Below, one piece after another: positions 8,938 through 15,954 of a stretch of DNA of 64,000 nucleotides. Under the pieces are notes generated by a model, which saw nothing but the letters and a program-made list of their open reading frames with translations, had not been told where the DNA came from and searched no databases. The stretch's first letter is position 1; the number at the start of each line of letters is the position of its first letter. The DNA is from an uncultured Roseateles sp. (GTDB taxonomy: Bacteria > Pseudomonadota > Gammaproteobacteria > Burkholderiales > Burkholderiaceae_C), in contig NZ_OY729424.1 of NCBI RefSeq assembly GCF_963422335.1, positions 4,030,001 to 4,094,000 of the forward strand, given 5' to 3'. The position numbers and the translations under genes are program-made.

Positions 8938-9855
8938 TCATTGCTTGGGGGTGATGCCCTTCATCAGGCCCATCGCGGTGCCGATCAAGCCCGCCACCTC
9001 GCTCATATTGCCCGGCACTATCATCGTGTTGTTCTTCTGCGCCAGATGGGCGTAGGCGTCCACCGCCTTCTCGGCCACCTTCAGCTGCACGGCCTGCTGG
9101 CCGCCGGGTTGCTCGATAGCCGCGGCGATCTTGCGGATAGCATCGGCGGTGGCGTCGGCCACTGCGGTGATGGCGGCGGCCTCGCCGAGGGCCTTGTTGA
9201 TCTCGGCCTGCTTTTCGCCTTCGGAGCGGGCGATCGAGGCCTCGCGTTCGCCGGTGGCGATATTGATCTGCTCCTGGCGGCGGCCCTCGGAGGCGGCGAT
9301 CAGCGCGCGCTTCTCGCGCTCGGCGGTGATCTGGGCCTGCATCGAGTGCAGGATGGCCGGCGGCGGCGTCAGGTCCTTGATTTCGTAGCGCAGCACCTTC
9401 ACGCCCCAGTTCAGCGCCGCCTCGTCCAGCGCCTCCACCACCGAGGTGTTGATGATGGCCCGCTCTTCAAACGTGCGGTCCAGTTCCATGCGGCCGATCA
9501 CGCTGCGCAGTGTGGTCTGGGCCAGCTGGGTGATGGCGATGATGTAGTTGCTGGAGCCGTAGCTGGCGCGCATCGGGTCGGTGACCTGGAAGTAGAGAAT
9601 GCCGTCCACCGTCAGCTGGGTGTTGTCCTTGGTGATGCAGACCTGGCTGGGCACGTCCAGCGGGATTTCCTTCAGCGAGTGCTGATAGGCCAGGCGGTCG
9701 ACGAAGGGCACCAGGAAGTTCAATCCGGGCGTCAGGGTGGCGTGGTACCTGCCCAGCCGCTCGACCACCCAGGCGTGTTGCTGCGGCACGACCTTGATGG
9801 TGCGCACCACAAAAATGGCGGCGATGACGAGCAATACCAGTGCGACGATTTCCAT
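8938..9855 (-). CDS. qmcA: SPFH/band 7 membrane protein, QmcA/stomatin-like
   Basis: A 305-residue protein with one N-terminal transmembrane helix (residues 2-20), the SPFH domain beginning VVPQQHAWVVERLGRY, and a coiled-coil region around 170-240 rich in Ala/Glu/Arg. These proteins assemble large inner-membrane rings or microdomains and in bacteria are commonly paired with NfeD. The nfeD-like gene lies 15 bases upstream on the same strand, giving the standard two-gene operon. Confidence 0.9.
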   Translation of the reverse strand: MEIVALVLLVIAAIFVVRTIKVVPQQHAWVVERLGRYHATLTPGLNFLVPFVDRLAYQHSLKEIPLDVPSQVCITKDNTQLTVDGILYFQVTDPMRASYGSSNYIIAITQLAQTTLRSVIGRMELDRTFEERAIINTSVVEALDEAALNWGVKVLRYEIKDLTPPPAILHSMQAQITAEREKRALIAASEGRRQEQINIATGEREASIARSEGEKQAEINKALGEAAAITAVADATADAIRKIAAAIEQPGGQQAVQLKVAEKAVDAYAHLAQKNNTMIVPGNMSEVAGLIGTAMGLMKGITPKQ

Positions 9856-9870
9856 CAGACTTCTCCCTTG

Positions 9871-10329
9871 TTATGGTTGGTTCAGAGCGGCGTCGCTTCG
9901 GTGGTCAAGCAGCAGCATGCTGCCTTCGACTTCGCGTATCACATAGGCGCCGGGCACGGGGGCGTCCTTGCCCTGGTAGCGGGCCGCCCAGCTGGCACCA
10001 CGGTACTTGACCCGGGCCGTGCCGTCGGGCAGCCACTGCTCCACCTGCACCCGTTCGCCGATGTCCATGTTCACGTCGCGATTGGCCTGGGCGGGCAGGG
10101 GGGCTGGCTGGCGGCCGCGCAGCAGATGCCAAGCGGTGACGGCCCCTCCACCCACCAAGGCCGCGCTGAGCATCTGGCCGCTTGAACTCAGGCCCAGATG
10201 GGCCGCAATGGCCGCCGCGGCCGTGCCCAGGGCCAGCATCAGCAGATAAAAGGTGCCGGTGCCGAGCTCGATGGCGATCAGGGCGCCGGTGGCGATCCAC
10301 CACCAGGTGGTGTCAGCTGTCATGTCCAT
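9871..10329 (-). CDS. NfeD-like membrane protein
   Basis: A 152-residue short-form NfeD protein: two or three N-terminal hydrophobic helices (WWWIATGALIAIELGTG onward) followed by a C-terminal OB-fold of about 65 residues with GERVQVEQW and ASWAARYQG. It lacks the ClpP-class protease domain of long NfeD proteins. It is the partner of the downstream stomatin-like protein. A second Met two codons into the frame is an alternative start. Confidence 0.85.
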   Translation of the reverse strand: MDMTADTTWWWIATGALIAIELGTGTFYLLMLALGTAAAAIAAHLGLSSSGQMLSAALVGGGAVTAWHLLRGRQPAPLPAQANRDVNMDIGERVQVEQWLPDGTARVKYRGASWAARYQGKDAPVPGAYVIREVEGSMLLLDHRSDAALNQP

Positions 10330-10440
10330 GTCGTCTCCCGGTCATGTGGCGGCACCGCCTTCGGTGCCATGATGTTTTACCAAGTGTAGGCGCTGCAGAG
10401 CGTGCACTTTTGCGACAGCTTTTGATGGCTTGACCTGCGT

Positions 10441-10471
10441 TTGCCACAGCCGCCTGCATTGGCCCTACACT
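10441..10471 (+). promoter_or_regulatory. Possible promoter of the amino-acid decarboxylase gene
   Basis: TTGCCA at 10441-10446 and TACACT at 10466-10471 are separated by 19 bases, slightly longer than ideal. They sit about 40 bases before the ATG, which has a GGAGG ribosome site at 10500. Weak evidence only. Confidence 0.3.
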
Positions 10472-10511
10472 TCGCCCCTTTCAATTTTCTTGGCCCACCG
10501 GAGGCACCCGC

Positions 10512-12776
10512 ATGCTGCGCTTTCGTTTCCCCATCGTCATCATCGACGAGGACTATCGCTCCGAGAACACCTCGGGTCTGGGCATACGTGCGCTGGCGGA
10601 TGCCATCCAGAAGGAGGGCTTCGAGGTGCTGGGCGCCACCAGCTATGGCGATCTGAGCCAGTTCGCGCAGCAGCAGAGCCGGGCCAGCGCCTTCATCCTG
10701 TCTATCGACGACGAGGAGTTCACCCCCGGGCCGGAGCTTGATCCGGCGGTGCTGTCGCTGCGCAAGTTCATCGAAGAGATCCGCTTCAAGAACGCCGACA
10801 TCCCGATCTATATCTACGGCGAGACGCGCACCTCCCAGCATCTGCCCAACGACATCCTGCGTGAGCTGCACGGCTTCATCCATATGTTCGAGGACACGCC
10901 GGAGTTCGTGGCCCGCCACATCATCCGCGAGGCCAAGAGTTATCTGGACGGCCTGGCGCCGCCGTTCTTCAAGGCGCTGATGGACTATGCCCAGGACGGC
11001 TCCTACTCCTGGCACTGCCCCGGCCACTCGGGCGGCGTCGCCTTCCTGAAGAGCCCGGTGGGCCAGATGTTCCACCAGTTCTTCGGCGAGAACATGCTTC
11101 GCGCCGACGTCTGCAACGCGGTCGAGGAACTCGGTCAGTTGCTGGACCACACCGGCCCTGTGGCCGCCTCGGAGAAGAATGCCGCGCGCATCTTCAATGC
11201 CGACCATTGCTTTTTCGTCACCAACGGCACCAGCACCAGCAACAAGATGGTCTGGCACCACACGGTGGCCCCGGGCGATGTGGTGGTGGTGGACCGCAAC
11301 TGCCACAAGAGCATCCTGCACGCCATCATCATGACCGGCGCGGTGCCGGTGTTCATGACGCCCACGCGCAACCACTACGGCATCATCGGCCCGATTCCCG
11401 AGAGCGAGTTCTCGCCGGAGACGATCAAGAAGAAGATCGCCAAGAACCCGCTGCTCAAGGGCATCGACACGAAGAAGATCAAGCCGCGCATCATGACGCT
11501 GACGCAGAGCACCTACGACGGCGTGCTCTACAACACCGAGACCATCAAGGCCAAGCTCGACGGCTGGATCGATACGCTGCATTTCGACGAAGCCTGGCTG
11601 CCGCACGCCGCCTTCCACAACTTCTATGGCAGCTTCCACGCGATGGGCAAGAACCGCCCGCGCCCGAAGACGGCCATGGTCTATGCCACCCAGTCCACCC
11701 ACAAGCTGCTGGCCGGTCTCTCCCAGGCTTCCCAGGTGCTGGTGCAGGACTCGCAGGACGTCAAGCTGGACAAGCATCTGTTCAACGAGGCGTATCTGAT
11801 GCACACCTCGACCAGCCCGCAGTACTCGATCATTGCCAGTTGCGATGTTGCGGCGGCGATGATGGAGCCCCCCGGCGGCACGGCCCTGGTGGAGGAGAGC
11901 ATCTCCGAGGCCATGGACTTCCGTCGCGCGATGCGCAAGGTCGAGAAGGATTACGGCAAGAAGGATTGGTGGTTCAAGGTCTGGGGTCCGGACAAGATCG
12001 CGGCCGAGGGTATAGGCAAGCCGGCCGACTGGATGCTCAAGACCAACGAGAAGTGGCACGGCTTCGGCCCCATCGAGGCCGGCTTCAATATGCTGGACCC
12101 GATCAAGTCCACCATCATCACGCCCGGGCTGGACATGAGCGGCAAGTTCGCCGACACCGGCATCCCGGCTTCCATCGTCACCAAATTCCTGGCCGAGCAT
12201 GGCGTGGTGGTGGAGAAGACAGGGCTCTACTCCTTCTTCATCCTGTTCACCATAGGCATCACCAAGGGCCGCTGGAACACGCTGCTGACGGCGCTGCAGC
12301 AGTTCAAGGACGACTACGACAAGAATGCACCTCTGTGGCGCATCCTGCCGGAGTTCTGTGCCGCCCAGCCGCGCTACGAGCGCATGGGCCTGCGCGACCT
12401 GTGCCAGAGCATCCACGAAGCTTATGCCAAGGGTGATATCGCCCGGCTGACCACGGATGTGTACCTGTCCGACCTGCAGCCGGCGATGAAGCCCAGCGAC
12501 GCTTACGCCCATATCGCCCACCGCAAGACCGAGCGGGTGGAGATAGACAAGCTGGAGGGCCGCGTCACCACCGCCTTGCTGACGCCTTACCCGCCCGGCA
12601 TTCCGCTCTTGATCCCGGGTGAGCGTTTCAACAAGAAGATCGTCGACTACCTGCGCTTCACGCGCGAGTTCAATGACGCCTTCCCGGGCTTCCACACCGA
12701 TGTGCACGGCTTGGTCGAGGTGGCAGTGCCGGGCGCGGCCTCGCGCTACTACGTGGACTGCGTGCGCGACAGCTGA
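10512..12776 (+). CDS. Arginine/lysine/ornithine decarboxylase (fold III, PLP)
   Basis: A 754-residue enzyme with the three parts of the family: an N-terminal receiver-like wing domain (1-125), the large PLP domain, and the C-terminal domain. The Schiff-base lysine is Lys398 in TQSTHKLLAGLSQ, preceded by LHFDEAWLPHAAFH, whose Asp contacts the PLP ring. Length equals that of biodegradative arginine decarboxylase AdiA (about 755), but ornithine or lysine cannot be excluded from sequence alone. Product polyamines or diamines link it functionally to the polyamine catabolic genes further right. A rho-independent terminator follows. Confidence 0.85.
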   Translation: MLRFRFPIVIIDEDYRSENTSGLGIRALADAIQKEGFEVLGATSYGDLSQFAQQQSRASAFILSIDDEEFTPGPELDPAVLSLRKFIEEIRFKNADIPIYIYGETRTSQHLPNDILRELHGFIHMFEDTPEFVARHIIREAKSYLDGLAPPFFKALMDYAQDGSYSWHCPGHSGGVAFLKSPVGQMFHQFFGENMLRADVCNAVEELGQLLDHTGPVAASEKNAARIFNADHCFFVTNGTSTSNKMVWHHTVAPGDVVVVDRNCHKSILHAIIMTGAVPVFMTPTRNHYGIIGPIPESEFSPETIKKKIAKNPLLKGIDTKKIKPRIMTLTQSTYDGVLYNTETIKAKLDGWIDTLHFDEAWLPHAAFHNFYGSFHAMGKNRPRPKTAMVYATQSTHKLLAGLSQASQVLVQDSQDVKLDKHLFNEAYLMHTSTSPQYSIIASCDVAAAMMEPPGGTALVEESISEAMDFRRAMRKVEKDYGKKDWWFKVWGPDKIAAEGIGKPADWMLKTNEKWHGFGPIEAGFNMLDPIKSTIITPGLDMSGKFADTGIPASIVTKFLAEHGVVVEKTGLYSFFILFTIGITKGRWNTLLTALQQFKDDYDKNAPLWRILPEFCAAQPRYERMGLRDLCQSIHEAYAKGDIARLTTDVYLSDLQPAMKPSDAYAHIAHRKTERVEIDKLEGRVTTALLTPYPPGIPLLIPGERFNKKIVDYLRFTREFNDAFPGFHTDVHGLVEVAVPGAASRYYVDCVRDS

Positions 12777-12797
12777 GTCTTCGCGGCGCCAAAAAGG

Positions 12798-12823
12798 AAA
12801 GGGGCTCAATCGAGCCCCTTTTT
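12798..12823 (+). terminator. Bidirectional intrinsic terminator
   Basis: The stem AAAGGGGCTC/GAGCCCCTTT with loop AATC is followed by T residues in plus orientation and by a T-rich stretch in minus orientation. It lies between the convergent decarboxylase and fabI genes and probably ends both transcripts. Confidence 0.85.
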
Positions 12824-12842
12824 ACTTGCTGCGAGATAAAGA

Positions 12843-13628
12843 TCAGGCGTCGTCACCGACCATGGCCACCTTGCTGAAACCGCCGTCCACATAGGTGATC
12901 TCGGCGCTGACGCCGCCGGCCAGATCGGACAGCAGGAAGGCGGCCACATTGCCCACGTCTTCGATCGTGACATTGCGGCGAATCGGCGCGCTGGCGGCGA
13001 ACTGGCTCAGCAGCTTGCCGAAGTCCTTGATGCCCGAGGCGGCCAGGGTCTTGATCGGGCCGGCCGAGATGCCGTTCACGCGCACGCCCTGGGTGCCCAT
13101 GGCGTGGGCCAGGTAGCGCACGCTGGCTTCCAGCGAGGCCTTGGCCAGGCCCATGGTGTTGTAGTTGGGCACATAGCGCTCGGCGCCCAGGTAGGACAGG
13201 GTCAGCAGCGAGGCGCCGGCGCGCAGGCGCGGCGCGGCCGCCTTGGCCATGGCCGGGAAGCTGTAGGAGGAGATGTCATGGGCGATGCGGAAACCCTCGC
13301 GGCTCAGGCCGTCCAGGAAGTTGCCCGCGATGGCTTCGCGCGGCGCGAAGCCGATGGCATGGACGAAGCCGTCAAATTCTGGCCAGCTCTGGGCCAGACC
13401 CTCGAACAACGCGGCAATCTGCTCGTCGCTGCCCACGTCACAATCGAACACCAGCTTGGAGCCGAACTCGGCCGCGTATTCGGTGATGCGGTCCTTGAAC
13501 CGTTCACCCTGGTAGCTGAACGCCAGCTCGGCGCCTTCGCGGTGGCAGGCCTTGGCAATGCCATAGGCAATCGAGCGATTGTTCAGCACGCCGGTGATCA
13601 ATAGCCGCTTGCCTGCGAGGAATCCCAT
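12843..13628 (-). CDS. fabI: Enoyl-[acyl-carrier-protein] reductase (NADH)
   Basis: A 261-residue short-chain dehydrogenase of the FabI type. The divergent nucleotide motif GVLNNRSIAYGIAKA and the catalytic Tyr-X6-Lys in NYNTMGLAKASLE are diagnostic, as is the late SGIKDF segment before APIRRN. It performs the last reduction of each fatty-acid elongation cycle and is the triclosan target class. The ribosome site AGGAGACGAT precedes the ATG. The gene is transcribed away from the rimP operon. Confidence 0.95.
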   Translation of the reverse strand: MGFLAGKRLLITGVLNNRSIAYGIAKACHREGAELAFSYQGERFKDRITEYAAEFGSKLVFDCDVGSDEQIAALFEGLAQSWPEFDGFVHAIGFAPREAIAGNFLDGLSREGFRIAHDISSYSFPAMAKAAAPRLRAGASLLTLSYLGAERYVPNYNTMGLAKASLEASVRYLAHAMGTQGVRVNGISAGPIKTLAASGIKDFGKLLSQFAASAPIRRNVTIEDVGNVAAFLLSDLAGGVSAEITYVDGGFSKVAMVGDDA

Positions 13629-13698
13629 ATCGTCTCCTAGAACTGTAAAAATCAGCGGCGGATTCTCGCACGCCCAGGGTGATATTCATGGCGCGATC

Positions 13699-13727
13699 TT
13701 GCGGGCACGGTGTTTGCAGGGTACAAT
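13699..13727 (+). promoter_or_regulatory. Predicted sigma-70 promoter of the rimP-nusA-infB operon
   Basis: TTGCGG (13699-13704) and TACAAT (13722-13727) are separated by 17 bases, close to consensus in both spacing and -10 sequence. Transcription would begin near 13734, giving a leader of about 115 bases before rimP. Confidence 0.6.
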
Positions 13728-13752
13728 TCCGCTTTCGCTGAGAAGCTGAAAT

Positions 13753-13781
13753 TGGGCGGATTCATCCAGCCCATTTTTTTT
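13753..13781 (+). terminator. Terminator-like hairpin in the rimP leader
   Basis: TGGGCGGA pairs with TCCAGCCCA (one bulged A) and the stem is followed by eight T. It has full intrinsic-terminator form, yet lies between the predicted promoter and rimP, so it would be an attenuator of the operon. Confidence 0.6.
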
Positions 13782-13847
13782 GGCTGAGTGAAAAACAAGC
13801 ACTTTTTTGCTAAAAACATCTTGATTGAGACTGGAACCGCCGGGCGC

Positions 13848-14411
13848 ATGAATTGGCAAGCCGCTGTTGAAACTACCGTGACCGGTTTGGGTTACGACAT
13901 GGTGGATTGCGAACGCACTCCAGGGGGCCTGCTGCGTGTCTATATTGACCTCATGCCCCCCGCACTGGGCGCCGATGGTGAGGCCTTGTACATCACCGTC
14001 GAAGACTGCGAGCGCGTGACCCGCCAGCTGCAGTATGTGCTCGAAGTCGAGGGCTGCGCCTACGAGCGGCTGGAAGTGTCCTCGCCGGGGCTGGATCGGC
14101 CGCTGAAGAAGGCCGCCGATTACCTGCGTTTCGCGGGGTCCGAGATTGAATTGAATCTGAAGCTTGCGTTTCAGGGCAAGAAGAAATACCGCGGCCTGTT
14201 GTCGGCCGAGGGTGAAGGTTGGCGCCTCGTGTTCAACGACGGCAAGGCCGACCAAGCATTGGATTTTTCCCTCGATGAAGTACGTGATGCACGGCTTGTG
14301 CCGGTGATCGACTTCAAGGGGCGCCGGGCCAAGCCGGCGGCTGGCCCCAAGGGCGCAGCAAACAACGCCGAAGTGGCGGACAACAAGGTTGACGGAGGTC
14401 TGGATCAATGA
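13848..14411 (+). CDS. rimP: Ribosome maturation factor RimP
   Basis: A 187-residue protein starting at ATG 13848; the frame is open 20 codons further up from a GTG, but MNWQAAVETTVTGLGYD is the natural RimP N-terminus. The sequence has the alpha/beta N-domain with CERTPGGLLRVYID, the conserved VSSPGLDRPL loop, and the C-terminal SH3-like beta barrel. RimP helps assemble the 30S subunit. It overlaps nusA by four bases, the standard proteobacterial order. Confidence 0.95.
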   Translation: MNWQAAVETTVTGLGYDMVDCERTPGGLLRVYIDLMPPALGADGEALYITVEDCERVTRQLQYVLEVEGCAYERLEVSSPGLDRPLKKAADYLRFAGSEIELNLKLAFQGKKKYRGLLSAEGEGWRLVFNDGKADQALDFSLDEVRDARLVPVIDFKGRRAKPAAGPKGAANNAEVADNKVDGGLDQ

Positions 14412-15886
14412 ATCGCGAACTGTTGATGCTGGTGGATGCCATCTCGCGCGAGAAGAATGTCGAGCGTGATGTGGTGTTCGGTGCCGTGGAAGCGGCACTG
14501 GCCTCCGCGACCAAGAAGCTGTATGGCGGCGAGGTGGACATCCGCGTGGCGGTTGACCGCGACACCGGCGTGTACGAGACCTTCCGCCGCTGGCATGTCG
14601 TCCCGAACGAAGCCGGCCTGCAGAATGCCGACGCCGAAATCCTGCTGTTCGAAGCCCAGGAGCAGATTCCCGACATCGAGGTGGAAGACCATATCGAAGA
14701 GTCGGTCGAGTCCGTGCCCATCGGCCGTATCGGCGCGCAGGCGGCCAAGCAGGTGATCCTGCAAAAGATCCGCGACGCCGAGCGCGAGCAGCTGCTGAAC
14801 GACTTCCTGTCGCGTGGCGAGAAGATCTTCGTCGGCACCGTCAAGCGCCTGGACAAGGGCGACATCATCGTCGAGTCGGGCCGCATCGAAGGCCGCCTGA
14901 AGCGCAGCGAGATGATCCCCAAGGAGAATCTGCGTACCGGCGACCGTGTCCGCGCCTTCATGGCTGGCATCGACCCGACGCAGCGCGGCCCGCAAATCAT
15001 GCTGTCGCGCAGTGCCCCCGGCTTCATGATGGAGCTGTTCCATCAGGAAGTGCCCGAGATCGAGCAGGGCCTGCTGGAGATCAAGAGCTGCGCCCGTGAT
15101 GCGGGCAGCCGCGCCAAGATCGCCGTCTTGAGCCATGACAAGCGCGTCGACCCGATCGGCACCTGCGTCGGTGTGCGCGGTTCGCGCGTCAATGGCGTGA
15201 CCAATGAGCTGGCCGGCGAGCGCGTTGACATCGTGCTGTGGTCCGAAGACCCCGCACAGTTCGTCATCGGCGCACTGGCCCCTGCCAATGTGCAGTCCAT
15301 CGTGGTGGACGAAGAGCGCCATGCGATGGACGTGGTGGTGGACGAGGAGAACCTCGCCATCGCCATCGGCCGCGGTGGTCAGAACGTGCGTCTGGCGTCG
15401 GAGCTGACCGGCTGGCGCATCAATATCATGACGGCCGAGGAATCGGCCGCCAAACAGGCCGTCGAGAGCGACGCCACCCGCAAGCTCTTCGTCGAGAAAC
15501 TCGACGTGGACGTGGAAGTGGCCGAGATTTTGATTGCCGAGGGCTTCACCAGCCTGGAAGAAGTGGCCTATGTCCCGATGCAGGAAATGCTCGAGATCGA
15601 GGCCTTCGATGAGGATACCGTCAACGAGCTTCGCACCCGTGCCAAGGATGCGCTGCTGACGATGGAAATCGCCAAGGAAGAGGCGGTCGAGGAAGTGTCG
15701 CAAGATCTGCGTGATCTTGAGGGCGTGACCAACGAACTGATCTCCAAACTGGCCGACGGCGGCATCCACACTCGCGACGACCTGGCCGATTTGGCCGTGG
15801 ACGAGTTGGTCGAATTGTCCGGCATGGAAGAGGCTGCGGCCCGCACCATGATCATGAAGGCCCGTGAACATTGGTTCACTGCCTGA
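14408..15886 (+). CDS. nusA: Transcription termination/antitermination factor NusA
   Basis: A 492-residue full-length NusA: N-terminal RNAP-binding domain (1-130), S1 domain (about 135-200), KH1 and KH2 with IGTCVGVRGSRVNGV and IAIGRGGQNVRLAS, and two C-terminal acidic repeats. AR1 lies at about 361-417 (VAEILIAEGFTSLEEVAYVP) and AR2 at about 435-490. NusA modulates pausing, termination and antitermination; AR domains dock partners such as the RNAP alpha CTD. AR1 of this protein closely resembles the small protein encoded by the integron cassette at 33048-33263. Confidence 0.97.
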   Translation: MNRELLMLVDAISREKNVERDVVFGAVEAALASATKKLYGGEVDIRVAVDRDTGVYETFRRWHVVPNEAGLQNADAEILLFEAQEQIPDIEVEDHIEESVESVPIGRIGAQAAKQVILQKIRDAEREQLLNDFLSRGEKIFVGTVKRLDKGDIIVESGRIEGRLKRSEMIPKENLRTGDRVRAFMAGIDPTQRGPQIMLSRSAPGFMMELFHQEVPEIEQGLLEIKSCARDAGSRAKIAVLSHDKRVDPIGTCVGVRGSRVNGVTNELAGERVDIVLWSEDPAQFVIGALAPANVQSIVVDEERHAMDVVVDEENLAIAIGRGGQNVRLASELTGWRINIMTAEESAAKQAVESDATRKLFVEKLDVDVEVAEILIAEGFTSLEEVAYVPMQEMLEIEAFDEDTVNELRTRAKDALLTMEIAKEEAVEEVSQDLRDLEGVTNELISKLADGGIHTRDDLADLAVDELVELSGMEEAAARTMIMKAREHWFTA

Positions 15887-15954
15887 TCCGCCCGGACCCG
15901 CCGCACCGCAACCTGTCGCACAGCACCGAACGCACGAAGCAAGGACTTTACACA

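Noticed and set aside
10377..12809. An 810-codon minus-strand open frame over the decarboxylase gene
   Set aside because: Antisense shadow of a clear PLP decarboxylase; composition (Val/Leu/Arg/His) has no domain.
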